Shown: positions 1 through 7,364 of the stretch, one piece after another
Numbering within the stretch: the first letter of the stretch is position 1
Layout of the letters: each line of letters opens with the position of its first letter
Virus record (IMG/VR): IMGVR_UViG_3300034418_006083
Span: 1 to 25,596 of that record
Strand: one strand, 5' to 3'
DNA from: a virus
DNA length: 25,596 nucleotides
Program-made: the position numbers and the translations under genes
Notes under the pieces: generated by a model
What the model was told of the DNA's origin: nothing
Seen by the model: only the letters and a program-made list of their open reading frames with translations
Database searches by the model: none

Positions 1-923
1 ATTCCGTCGTTTGCGCGATACCAGATATCGCCGTTAACATTGATTGTCGATGATTGTCCACTGGCACCAGCAGCAAGCACGGAGATTGTCTGAATAGGTG
101 ACTGTAAATCCTTCCATACCGATCTGTCAAATGGCGCATTCACAGACAACACGCCTCTTTCAGTAAATACTTGCAAAGGCCCCTGAGCCGTGGTAGTGTC
201 TTGAACAGCGACAGATTGCATTGCTGTGATCCGTCCGCTCTGGCTTGGAACTACAAAAGCCCCGCCTTCGTTCAGAAAAGTGTTCTCAGTAAAACTCAGA
301 ACATCAGCGGTTCTTTGTGTCAAACTATAAGCCAAATCGCCTGCAATAAAGGATCTTCGGTCTTCGCTGGCGACCCAGATACGTCCCCCATTGTAACACA
401 TCACAGTCCCAACAGGGATCTCATTACCCCCATTGATTCTTGGAATACTCCTCCGAAGAGTTGCCCCGTTAAAAATCAATGGGATAGAACTGCCATCTTG
501 AATGATCAAGAACTCCTCGGCTTGAACCATCCAGACTTGAGGGCGGTCAGAAGGATTAACCTGTCCGCTAACTTCTGATAAGTCAGTGACCTTGCGATTT
601 GATGTGTCAATTTTGAAGACCCGTCCAGAAATGCAAGCAATCAAGTGACTGTTGCCCTGGGTGTCGGTGTAGGGGTGGGCACCTTGCCAGCACCCATCTT
701 CGAAAAGATCACGGAGAGCGGTATCCGTCGTGCCGTCCGCCGCAAGGAACTGAAGCGCTAGCGAACTCCAGCCAGGACGGCACTCGGGATAACCGTTTCT
801 CGTTGTCCCATTGACTAGCCAGGACAACTGGGAAGCCGGAAGCGCAATACTAGCAACAGCAGAACTAACCCCTTGAGAGATAGCACTGAAGCCACTGTAG
901 GTCGCTTTCCGGTCATTCCTCAC
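1..923 (-). CDS. Virion structural protein, beta-propeller-like tail protein (3' end missing)
   Basis: An open frame of 307 codons runs off the left edge. It starts at a GTG (923-921) that overlaps the TGA of the upstream lipoprotein gene. The only nearby ATG in another frame dies after about 33 codons. The protein has repeated short beta-rich blocks of the type 'G-x-V/L-x-x-I-D' followed by arginine- and asparagine-rich turns, for example ISGRVFKID, QAEEFLIIQDG and YNGGRIWVASED. This pattern is typical of the propeller-bearing nozzle or hub proteins of short-tailed phages (T7 gp12, P22 gp10). I see the repeated strands directly; the nozzle role is inferred from them and from the position after the spike and lysis-type genes. 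It could be another adhesin-like propeller protein. No catalytic motif is visible. Confidence 0.6.
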   Translation of the reverse strand, partial: MRNDRKATYSGFSAISQGVSSAVASIALPASQLSWLVNGTTRNGYPECRPGWSSLALQFLAADGTTDTALRDLFEDGCWQGAHPYTDTQGNSHLIACISGRVFKIDTSNRKVTDLSEVSGQVNPSDRPQVWMVQAEEFLIIQDGSSIPLIFNGATLRRSIPRINGGNEIPVGTVMCYNGGRIWVASEDRRSFIAGDLAYSLTQRTADVLSFTENTFLNEGGAFVVPSQSGRITAMQSVAVQDTTTAQGPLQVFTERGVLSVNAPFDRSVWKDLQSPIQTISVLAAGASGQSSTINVNGDIWYRANDG

Positions 924-1408
924 TTACGTGCAAGTTTTCCTCGGTCTTTTTCGATATTGCCCTTCAGATTGAGTAGCTGAGTCTTGATTTCAGCATTATC
1001 TGTGGTGGCAATGATAGTGTTCAAGTGATCTGCGAAGGCACCCAAGGCACCATCAGCCGCCCGTCCAACCCGTGTGCTCTTAGCAAACGCACTATAGGCA
1101 AGCAATCCGAAGCCAATCGCTACAAAGAGAGCCGCTACCAACGCAATAAACGACGGTGATTGCAAATACTCTCCACTTTCCTTGGCCCCGGCATCCTGTT
1201 GCGTGGTATGAGAAAGCTTGATGGATTCCGCGACGGGAATTCCCTCTGCGTTAACGGCGACGGGGGTGGTGATTTTTTCCACCATCAAGCTTTGCTGGTT
1301 CGCAATGGATTCCGTTGCCTTGACGGATTCAGTGCGTTTGTCGGGTATCAGACTACCTGCACAGGCAGTAAGAGTCAGAATTGCGAGAATTGATAGGGTC
1401 TTTTTCAT
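920..1408 (-). CDS. Lipoprotein with an internal transmembrane segment, spanin candidate
   Basis: The 162-residue protein begins with a textbook lipoprotein signal: MKK, a hydrophobic stretch, then the lipobox L13-T-A-C16, followed by Ala-Gly-Ser. A second hydrophobic segment at about residues 87-110 is long enough to span a membrane, and a charged, helix-prone tail of about 50 residues follows. A lipid anchor plus one transmembrane segment is the architecture of unimolecular spanins, which join outer and inner membranes to complete lysis of diderm hosts. Here the transmembrane segment is central rather than terminal, so the tail would lie in the cytoplasm. The gene overlaps the holin-like gene upstream by ATGA, which fits a lysis cassette. 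A structural or exclusion lipoprotein is an alternative. Confidence 0.65.
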   Translation of the reverse strand: MKKTLSILAILTLTACAGSLIPDKRTESVKATESIANQQSLMVEKITTPVAVNAEGIPVAESIKLSHTTQQDAGAKESGEYLQSPSFIALVAALFVAIGFGLLAYSAFAKSTRVGRAADGALGAFADHLNTIIATTDNAEIKTQLLNLKGNIEKDRGKLARK

Positions 1409-1635
1409 TTCAGTAAACTTAATACGATATCACGGGCAACCTCATTAGTCACCGCTAGAATCACTATCGCTCCAATCACAGTATATTCAACAGTTTTCAG
1501 CCGTTTTTCTTGGCGTCTCTGACGTTGAACAATCCCCTGAATGCCCTTATCTTCATCACCTGAGATCGCCAACTTGATGTCATGCACGAGCTGTTTCAGC
1601 TCATCCAACTGATTCTTAATGTCTTCACCCATCAC
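1405..1635 (-). CDS. Small coiled-coil/transmembrane protein, XhlA-type holin candidate
   Basis: The 76-residue protein has an amphipathic, charged N-terminal helix (about residues 4-48, ending in a basic patch R38-R45) and one hydrophobic segment at about 50-66 near the C-terminus. This is the layout of the haemolysin XhlA family and similar small phage membrane proteins that act with holins. It overlaps the preceding collagen-like gene and the following lipoprotein gene by ATGA on both sides, so the three are probably translated together. I see no second transmembrane helix, so it is not a class I or II holin. The lysis role is inferred from layout and neighbours. No endolysin is found beside it. 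Confidence 0.55.
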   Translation of the reverse strand: MMGEDIKNQLDELKQLVHDIKLAISGDEDKGIQGIVQRQRRQEKRLKTVEYTVIGAIVILAVTNEVARDIVLSLLK

Positions 1636-2822
1636 GCAAAAATATACCCATACACATGACAGTCGGCTGTGCCACTAGCAGCACCCACCGTCACGCGAAA
1701 ATAAAGAGTGGAGGTTGTGAAAGTGTCTGTGGTAGCAGCTGCTGTCAACGTTAACTGTTGCTGTTTGCCTCCAGCCGTTAGATTAGAAAGTGTCCCTGGT
1801 CCACTATTTGCGAGTGCTGTTCCGCCTCCCCCTGTGCCGGTGAAGAACCCTGCTTGTGCAGCCGAAACATCTGCACTGGCATTCTCAACAATGATTTTGT
1901 CAACGGCATAACGTGAAGCCGTGATCGAGATGTTATTGTCGTTCGGTCCACTGGTCATGTCCACGCCAGTCACTTCACCTAGCAACCCGTAAGTGGCAGT
2001 CAGCAAACTCGTAGCGGGTGTCGTTTGAATACCAGCGGCAGTGGCAATACAAACCTCACCATTCGTCAAACCCCCAGCCGCATCAACAGTGACCACTTCG
2101 TTGTCTGCAACACCTGTGTCAACGATTGCAGATGTGCCCAAGCCTAGAGTTGAACGCCCTGTGGCGGCGTTGACGGATTCGATACCGGTTGCAGTGGCCC
2201 TGCAAAGTTCCCCGTTTGTTAGACCCGCCGCGTCGTCAACTTCCAGGGAGTCGTTATCAGCGACCCCTACAGGTTTCACTGAAACCGTGTTCGCTGTGTC
2301 ATTAAACGCAACAATTCCCGTTCCTAGACCTTCCAACTGAACACTACTAGGTAGATCTGCTGTTTCGTCCTCAACTGTTAGGTAGGTTGAAGAATCTGGG
2401 GCTGTACCGCTAGCTGCTGTTCCTTGGGGACCTTGCAAGCCTGCCGGAGACACACTAGAGTCATTGGAAATAACTGTGCTAGGCGCTGCGTTGCCTGGGT
2501 AAGCACTAGTAGCAGCATCTTCCAGATTCTTGAGAATCACAGAGGTTGCCGTTGGTGTGCTCTGCACTTCCATGTGCCCAGCTGTTTGCACAAACAACAC
2601 CTGCCCTGATGTCATCCAGCTACTATCGTCAACTGTAACTGTGACGTTAGCTAGTTCTGCCGGCATGACGAAGGTGCCATCCGTTAGCGTGTAAGCATTG
2701 ACACCATTGGTGCCATTACTGCCATTGCTGCCATCCGAGCCCGCTGGACCAGGAACTTGCACAGTAGCTGTCCCCGAGCACGGAGAGCAACAGTCAGCAG
2801 GCGTTGGAAGTGAACTAGCCAT
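1632..2822 (-). CDS. Collagen-like repeat protein, probable tail fibre or virion appendage
   Basis: This 396-residue protein is low in charge and very rich in Gly, Ala, Ser, Thr, Asn and Val. Residues 25-40 are Gly-X-Y triplets (GPA, GSD, GSN, GSN, GTN), and a short second collagen-like patch lies near 128-136. A tandem repeat of about 50 residues is visible: a V-A-D-N-[DE] start at 187 and again at 238, each followed by [GA]GLTNGE-x-C-x-A and then A-x-GI. Between the copies is RSTLGLGTSAIVDTG, a motif common in fibre shafts. Cysteines cluster at residues 11, 12 and 15. The gene follows the tail spike and a tiny membrane peptide and overlaps the holin-like gene by ATGA. A trimeric fibre or spike accessory protein is the best guess. 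Confidence 0.6.
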   Translation of the reverse strand: MASSLPTPADCCSPCSGTATVQVPGPAGSDGSNGSNGTNGVNAYTLTDGTFVMPAELANVTVTVDDSSWMTSGQVLFVQTAGHMEVQSTPTATSVILKNLEDAATSAYPGNAAPSTVISNDSSVSPAGLQGPQGTAASGTAPDSSTYLTVEDETADLPSSVQLEGLGTGIVAFNDTANTVSVKPVGVADNDSLEVDDAAGLTNGELCRATATGIESVNAATGRSTLGLGTSAIVDTGVADNEVVTVDAAGGLTNGEVCIATAAGIQTTPATSLLTATYGLLGEVTGVDMTSGPNDNNISITASRYAVDKIIVENASADVSAAQAGFFTGTGGGGTALANSGPGTLSNLTAGGKQQQLTLTAAATTDTFTTSTLYFRVTVGAASGTADCHVYGYIFA

Positions 2823-2825
2823 AAG

Positions 2826-2906
2826 CTACCAAAAGAGCATAATCCAAATGATTAAGCCTAACAAGAATAACCAGCTACAGATCTCCCTGTTACGGGGTGG
2901 GCTCAT
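2826..2906 (-). CDS. Tiny membrane peptide (26 residues)
   Basis: An ATG inside the 3' end of the upstream gene opens a different frame that runs to a TAG three bases before the ATG of the collagen-like gene. The product has a basic N-terminus (PPRNRE), then an almost purely hydrophobic stretch with three Trp from residue 12 to 26, matching a single membrane span. Out-of-frame overlap with the upstream gene and near-abutment with the downstream one suggest translational coupling. There is no strong Shine-Dalgarno sequence. It resembles in size and design the other three tiny membrane peptides in this window (22458-22532, 21096-21170, 20996-21094). It could be a chance open frame; the hydrophobic profile and placement favour a real peptide. 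Confidence 0.4.
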   Translation of the reverse strand: MSPPRNREICSWLFLLGLIIWIMLFW

Positions 2907-3228
2907 TGATGTCGATAGCGTCCCCGTTGTCAGCAGGTGCAGCTTCTGCACTATCAGCAGACGCCAGCCCAGTAGCTACCTCTTCTATCGTTGGCATTGT
3001 GACGATGACGCTTTGGTTGTAGGCATCGACAGCCGCTTTGAGCTCGCCGTAGAGTTCGGGAAGCTTCGCAGCGTCAGGATCTTGGGTCAGCTTTTTCCGG
3101 GCTGAGATTAGGTCCTTAGCGCCTCCTTCACGGTTAATCACTGCAATCAACCGATTTGCGGGAACACGATTTGCAGCTTGAGACTCCAAGCCTTGGAGCA
3201 ATCCTAGCAAGTATTCTGTCTTTTTCAT
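2890..3228 (-). CDS. Hypothetical protein of the tail/lysis region
   Basis: I do not recognise this 112-residue protein. Residues 1-75 look mostly helical and mildly basic (KKTEYLLGLL, then repeated leucines and AARKKL-type patches). The last 30 residues are acidic and rich in Ala, Asp and Pro, probably disordered. There is no signal peptide, membrane span or cysteine. The ATG lies three bases after the stop of the tail spike gene and has no obvious ribosome site, so re-initiation after the spike is likely. Its 3' end overlaps the tiny membrane peptide frame. A chaperone or connector for the spike would fit the position, but nothing in the sequence proves it. Confidence 0.6.
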   Translation of the reverse strand: MKKTEYLLGLLQGLESQAANRVPANRLIAVINREGGAKDLISARKKLTQDPDAAKLPELYGELKAAVDAYNQSVIVTMPTIEEVATGLASADSAEAAPADNGDAIDINEPTP

Positions 3229-3231
3229 AGT

Positions 3232-6084
3232 TTAAGCGATTTCGTAGACTGCGCTGAATCGGATTTCGGATGTCGCGGTAAATACGGTTTGATCTATAGT
3301 GGTGAGCCCTGTCGCCGAGCTCTCGTAAAGCTTTATATCGGTTCCGTTATAGGTCACGACACCAGACACACCGCCTAGAGCGAGCCCGGTCATGTTGAAC
3401 GCTGCCACCTGGGCAACCGCGTGATCGAGTCCTCTATTAGCGGCTGTAAAGGGCATGCCTCCTAGTGTCGCGTTACCAGTGCTCGACCCAAGCGCGGTCA
3501 AAGTGATTCTTGCGTCAATATAAACGGTCTTCTCGTCCAGCTTTCTCCAATAGCCCGTTTGATTGCCGTAGGTCATCCCGGTGTTAGCACCGCCAAACAG
3601 CAACTCTGGGGTGAACGTTCCAGACCTCTGGGGCTTCACTTGCAACGCTGTCACATTAGTGGCCGTTGCATTTAGCTCGTTGGAGGTTGCGTCAACGATT
3701 GAACCATTGGATTCAATATTCTCAGGCAACAGTGCCAAAGCGCAACCAGCTGGTTTACAACTCGCGTCGTCAATATACCATTGTCCTGTCCCTCCTAAAA
3801 CAAAGTCGCGGGCCGAGGATGCAACCAGCTTGAATACAAGGTCGATGCGATACCATCCAGAGCCCAAATCTGTTAATTTATAACTTCGGAGCTCGGAGCC
3901 GGGATACTCGGCAATAACTTCAGAAGATCTATCCGTCAAAGATGTGCCATCAAAAGTCACCCAACGATCATTATTCACCCCGAAGTCAAAAACTCCAGCG
4001 GCTGCATTTTTAACAATCACTGATGCGCGGTTCCATCCCACAGGGACGATGGAGCTTTGGCGTAGCTGATGCAAAACGCCGGACACGATCGACGAACCGG
4101 AAGACGTGTAATGACACGCATAGCTTCCGCTATACTTATTAACTCCGTCCTGGGCAATTGTGATAGATGCCCCCTCGGTCCATGAGGTAAGGTTTGAGGG
4201 GGATGACCAAGCCTCGAAACCTGGGTCAGTTAGGACTTCCGTAGCGGTTCCCCACTGGTCCAAGACATCTGGTTGGTTCCCTGTTATTTGCAGTTGGTCA
4301 ATCTCTGTCGCATCCAACAAGCGATCATAAACTAGAACTGAAAGGAACGTCGAATTGATACCTGTTGAACTGTTATTGTTGATCTTATACGTGCTGCCCG
4401 ATAAAACCGTCGCGGACTCAGCGGAAATATCAACTGTCCCGCTAGCGACACCGTTGATGTAAAGAGTAGCGTTTCCGTCGCGGTCGCCCGTAACACAGTA
4501 ATGTTTATACTCGTCATGAGCCGTGATTGCGGTCGTGATGATATAATCTGTGCCATCGATTCGAACCCGTACATAATCTGAAGCTGCCCCCGAGATTCGA
4601 ACGCTTAACGTGCCATCATCGAAGATTGTCTCATCATCATTGGCCGCTGTGTGATAGGCCATAACCCAAGCGATGCTGAAGTCACTTGTTCCAATGATGT
4701 CTGACACTGACCCCGACCCTGTAAGAACAGCAGTTGTCCCGTTGAAATACACCCCATTACTTGGTGGGCGTGTATTAGTGCGGTCATTAACATAGTCTTG
4801 CGTTTTGTTGCCGATCAAGGCGTTGGAAGAATCAATAAACTGGTTACCCGTGCCTGAGTCGCTGTAACTGCCTGACAAACCATTAGCCACGACATAGTTA
4901 TTGGAACTATTGGCATCCAACGAAATGTCAGCCGTAATCGCAGCAGTATCGAAACGGTTATTCGAGAATGTGGAGTTATTGACATAGGCCCCTTTAATCC
5001 CCCATGTATAAGTAGCAGCATCCCAATTGAAGTAGTTATTTTCAATAGACACCCCGTCAAACGCATCCGCAAAACTCCCTGCAAGGTCAATAAGTGCTTT
5101 ACTCGCAGTGACAGTCTCGCCTGTGGTAGAAGTAATGTGATTACCTTCAATATGCAGATTCGTGACTTTGTTACTAGCTTGCGTGAGTCCTAAGAAAGTG
5201 CCACTCAAACTAACTGCTTGATTGTTGACAAGTCGTAAACCTGTGATTTCGGAGTCAGCACTAGCAATACATGAAGAGCTGCCTCCACTGCCATCAAAGT
5301 TACTATCACGAATGATCGTATCAATGGCAGCAGACGACAATTGAACATAACCCCCTGCTGTGCCCGTGAAATAACAACGGTCAATAGTAGTGTCCCTCGT
5401 AGACGTCAGCAACAACGGCGTCTCAAAGGCACAATTTGTGACTAGCACCTGATACGTTCCCGTCAACTGAATTGAATAAGTCCCACCAGTAGTGCCGTCT
5501 ATGATTGCTAAGCGTTCAATAACAGTAGATTGACCTCTCACTACTGCATTGTTGACATTGAGTGCCGCCCCGCCTGTGTCATTGACAAGCACAGCACCAA
5601 CCCCTGTAGTCATCAGGCCATCCCCGTAGACACCCAACAAACGCACCCCCCTGTCATTCAAAGAAGAGATAGCTGATAACAATCGATACGTGCCATAGGG
5701 GAAATAGACAGTGCCCCCTCCAACCCCAGTAGCCGCATCAATGGCAGCATTGATAGCAGCACTATCATCAGTAGTGCCATCTCCGGTTGCCCCGAAAGAT
5801 TTGACGTTGAAAAAGTCACCAGTGCCAGCGGCGGTGCCGTATGGCATCAACTTCCACCTGCCCGTCCAACTTGTGTCGGACGGCTGGAGCGTGCCATAAT
5901 TATCATCGGCGGCAGAACTCGATGCATCAAACTTGTAGAGCCTACCATCCGTGGTTGTGCCCAGGAACGCATGGGCATTCTCGACAGGGCGCGGGATATC
6001 CTTGACCTGCTGCGTGGTCTCAGCCTCGTAAATTGCAGGAATCTTGTATTCCCTAACGTTGGTTCCTTCTCGTGTCAGTGGCAT
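3232..6084 (-). CDS. Tail spike: pectate-lyase-fold beta-helix with LamG-like and carbohydrate-binding-like domains
   Basis: This 950-residue protein is the likely receptor-binding, glycan-degrading spike. Residues 1-85 form an attachment region. Residues 91-116 carry the Pectate_lyase_3 signature (FFNVKSFGATGDG-T-DD-x-AAINAAID), followed at 124-135 by GTVYFPYGTY. A right-handed parallel beta-helix then runs to about 430, with many I-x-N-N and I-x-x-N-x-F coils. About residues 440-600 look like a LamG/concanavalin-type jelly roll (VYFNGTT, FSIAWVMAYH, ATLYINGV). About 615-780 resemble a carbohydrate-binding jelly roll (DPGFEAW, WYRIDLVF, WYIDDASC). Residues 820-950 are a C-terminal cap found in other phage spikes (FTPELLFGGANTG, GNATLGGMPF). 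A short basic-protein gene lies four bases upstream. The enzyme's exact substrate cannot be read from sequence. Confidence 0.88.
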   Translation of the reverse strand: MPLTREGTNVREYKIPAIYEAETTQQVKDIPRPVENAHAFLGTTTDGRLYKFDASSSAADDNYGTLQPSDTSWTGRWKLMPYGTAAGTGDFFNVKSFGATGDGTTDDSAAINAAIDAATGVGGGTVYFPYGTYRLLSAISSLNDRGVRLLGVYGDGLMTTGVGAVLVNDTGGAALNVNNAVVRGQSTVIERLAIIDGTTGGTYSIQLTGTYQVLVTNCAFETPLLLTSTRDTTIDRCYFTGTAGGYVQLSSAAIDTIIRDSNFDGSGGSSSCIASADSEITGLRLVNNQAVSLSGTFLGLTQASNKVTNLHIEGNHITSTTGETVTASKALIDLAGSFADAFDGVSIENNYFNWDAATYTWGIKGAYVNNSTFSNNRFDTAAITADISLDANSSNNYVVANGLSGSYSDSGTGNQFIDSSNALIGNKTQDYVNDRTNTRPPSNGVYFNGTTAVLTGSGSVSDIIGTSDFSIAWVMAYHTAANDDETIFDDGTLSVRISGAASDYVRVRIDGTDYIITTAITAHDEYKHYCVTGDRDGNATLYINGVASGTVDISAESATVLSGSTYKINNNSSTGINSTFLSVLVYDRLLDATEIDQLQITGNQPDVLDQWGTATEVLTDPGFEAWSSPSNLTSWTEGASITIAQDGVNKYSGSYACHYTSSGSSIVSGVLHQLRQSSIVPVGWNRASVIVKNAAAGVFDFGVNNDRWVTFDGTSLTDRSSEVIAEYPGSELRSYKLTDLGSGWYRIDLVFKLVASSARDFVLGGTGQWYIDDASCKPAGCALALLPENIESNGSIVDATSNELNATATNVTALQVKPQRSGTFTPELLFGGANTGMTYGNQTGYWRKLDEKTVYIDARITLTALGSSTGNATLGGMPFTAANRGLDHAVAQVAAFNMTGLALGGVSGVVTYNGTDIKLYESSATGLTTIDQTVFTATSEIRFSAVYEIA

Positions 6085-6087
6085 AAA

Positions 6088-6189
6088 TTAACCTTTGCGC
6101 TTGCGGGACATTACCTTTTTCGCAGCTTTCTTGGCAGCTTTCTTGCCTGCCACCGTGTATGGAAATTTCTTTTTACCTACTTTTGGCAT
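6088..6189 (-). CDS. Very small, highly basic protein (33 residues)
   Basis: The frame starts at ATG 6189 (MPKVGKKKFPYTVAGKK) and ends with SRKRKG and TAA at 6090-6088. About 15 of the 33 residues are Lys or Arg, with Ala between them (KKAAKKAAKK). The opening MPKVGKKKFPYT resembles a small protein I associate with other phages, which supports it being a genuine gene. It sits three bases after the stop of the next basic gene (6193-6465) and three bases before the tail spike ATG. A purine-rich AAAGG near its 3' end can serve as ribosome site for the spike. Such a protein may bind DNA or RNA or neutralise packaged DNA; this is inference. Confidence 0.7.
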   Translation of the reverse strand: MPKVGKKKFPYTVAGKKAAKKAAKKVMSRKRKG

Positions 6190-6192
6190 AAC

Positions 6193-6465
6193 TTACCACT
6201 TCACTTTATCTGCCCAATACGCAGCAGACATTTTGCCTTTACTGATATTCTTCGCATGGCGGGCCTTAAAGCTTTTCTGTCTCGCTTTTCCAGCAGCAGT
6301 CTTAGGACTTTTACCCGCACCACTCACGCCTTGTTGCCCGAACCGAATCAACTTCGTCTTGTCGCCTTCTTTCGCAAGGACAGCATGGCTCTTCTTCGGG
6401 TGGCTAGGGGTTCGCTTTGGCTTATTGAAGCCTGCAAACTTTTCACCATTTCGCTCAACTGCCAT
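6193..6465 (-). CDS. Conserved basic phage protein of unknown function
   Basis: The 90-residue protein is strongly basic (K and R through the whole length) with no acidic cluster and no membrane segment. The N-terminal motif ERNGEKF-x-G-x-NKPKRTPSHP and the C-terminal motif FKARHAKNI-x-KGKMSAAYWA recur, in my recollection, in small proteins of many phages, with no assigned function. The conserved Arg-His and Tyr-Trp at the C-terminus suggest nucleic-acid binding. The ATG overlaps the last base of the upstream gene's stop (6465), and the 33-residue basic gene follows at once. The pair probably acts together, perhaps as packaged DNA-binding proteins. The role is inferred only. Confidence 0.72.
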   Translation of the reverse strand: MAVERNGEKFAGFNKPKRTPSHPKKSHAVLAKEGDKTKLIRFGQQGVSGAGKSPKTAAGKARQKSFKARHAKNISKGKMSAAYWADKVKW

Positions 6466-6881
6466 TACTTCAAAGGAGTTGCTTGAACTGTCGCGTCTGA
6501 GCCACCATCTCTGATAAACTTAGCAGCCTCAGCTAGTGCCTTACTCCAAGTGGCTGAGTATCCACTAGCTAGCACATGCCCGTTGGTGGTAGTCGGAGCA
6601 CTACCATCGAAAGTTACTCTAGCGGGTTGGTCTTGCACGTCAATCAAAACAAATCGGCAATCATCACTAAAAGCTGTAAGTTGGACACCGCCAACGGTGG
6701 CATCTACTGTGAGAGTCTGGTCATTACCACTGGCGACCTCAGCACCTGCCAATGTAAAGCTGCTAGGAGCAGACTCATTGAGTGCCTGTAAAATCATACC
6801 TACCGCGCTATGGATGTCACGGCTAGATGCGCCTGAGCTATTTGCTCGGCTTTGAAGTTCTGCTATTTCGTAGGTCGCCAT
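6465..6881 (-). CDS. Probable minor virion or head-completion protein
   Basis: I do not recognise this 138-residue protein by name. The first 35 residues are helical (IAELQSRAN, IHSAVGMILQALNE). Residues 40-105 look like a beta-sandwich with alternating hydrophobics (QTLTVDATVGGVQLTAF, FVLIDVQDQPARVTFDG), and the last 30 are mixed. Its position two genes after the capsid gene suggests a decoration, head-completion or tail-adaptor protein. There is no Shine-Dalgarno before the ATG: the preceding bases are pyrimidines, the T-tract of a strong hairpin terminator. Translation of this gene therefore depends on read-through transcription or an unseen start. Confidence 0.6.
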   Translation of the reverse strand: MATYEIAELQSRANSSGASSRDIHSAVGMILQALNESAPSSFTLAGAEVASGNDQTLTVDATVGGVQLTAFSDDCRFVLIDVQDQPARVTFDGSAPTTTNGHVLASGYSATWSKALAEAAKFIRDGGSDATVQATPLK

Positions 6882-6919
6882 AGAAAAAGAGTAGAGGGGG
6901 GAGCTAAGTAACTCCCCCC
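6882..6919 (-). terminator. Rho-independent terminator after the capsid-proximal genes
   Basis: On the minus strand, GGGGGGAG pairs with CTCCCCCC (8 bp, almost all GC) around an 8-base loop, followed by the pyrimidine run TCTACTCTTTTTCT that ends at the next ATG. It stands just after the stop of the 6932-7345 gene and would set high capsid-gene expression apart from lower expression of the downstream tail genes. Confidence 0.8.
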
Positions 6920-6931
6920 TGATTTACTTAA

Positions 6932-7345
6932 TTAGTGAACGTAGCCAGAGTTGGCAGAGTAACCAACAGTGACATCAACCACAGTGTCAACCTTCCAGGT
7001 CAACGGTGTAGTATCCGCAGGAGACACCCGAATCTGAATGTCATTACCGCTCACATTGAAGTTAGCATCACGGCCTCCTACTGATTCAATTGCCGTGATA
7101 ACACTAGCAGTCGAGCCAATCTGGGCCAACGTTCCGCCGTCACGCTTGAACAATCCAACGAGCCAATAGAACTGGCCTTCACCGTAATTGCCTTTAGCGA
7201 CGGCTGTGATCTTTGCCTCCAATTTAATGAGCGTATCATCCCCGATTTCATCAGTCGGGATAGTGACAGCCACTTGATTGGCAGTTGCAGCGGTAGTATT
7301 GTAAACACTACCCTTTCGAGTTCCGTTTGCGTAGTCTGTTGCCAT
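6932..7345 (-). CDS. Probable capsid decoration or head-associated protein
   Basis: The 137-residue protein is mostly beta-strand with a small central helix. It has no Cys, no signal peptide and no membrane span. The N-terminus (MATDYANGTRKGSVYNTT) is followed by strands such as NQVAVTIPTDEI, KLEAKITAVAKG and QFYWLVGLF, and the C-terminus by KVDTVVDVTVGY. It has the strongest ribosome site in the late region (AGAAGGAGG, 8 bases before ATG 7345), follows the capsid gene after 19 bases, and lies before a strong terminator. It is thus in the most highly expressed transcript, together with the capsid protein. That pattern is typical for a decoration or cement protein. The function is inferred from position and strength of expression signals. 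Confidence 0.6.
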   Translation of the reverse strand: MATDYANGTRKGSVYNTTAATANQVAVTIPTDEIGDDTLIKLEAKITAVAKGNYGEGQFYWLVGLFKRDGGTLAQIGSTASVITAIESVGGRDANFNVSGNDIQIRVSPADTTPLTWKVDTVVDVTVGYSANSGYVH

Positions 7346-7364
7346 AGTCTATTCCTCCTTCTGA

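Noticed and set aside
171-578. 135-residue plus-strand frame at the left edge
   Set aside because: It is the complement of the beta-propeller gene; that frame has coherent repeat structure, and the plus strand has no other supported genes.
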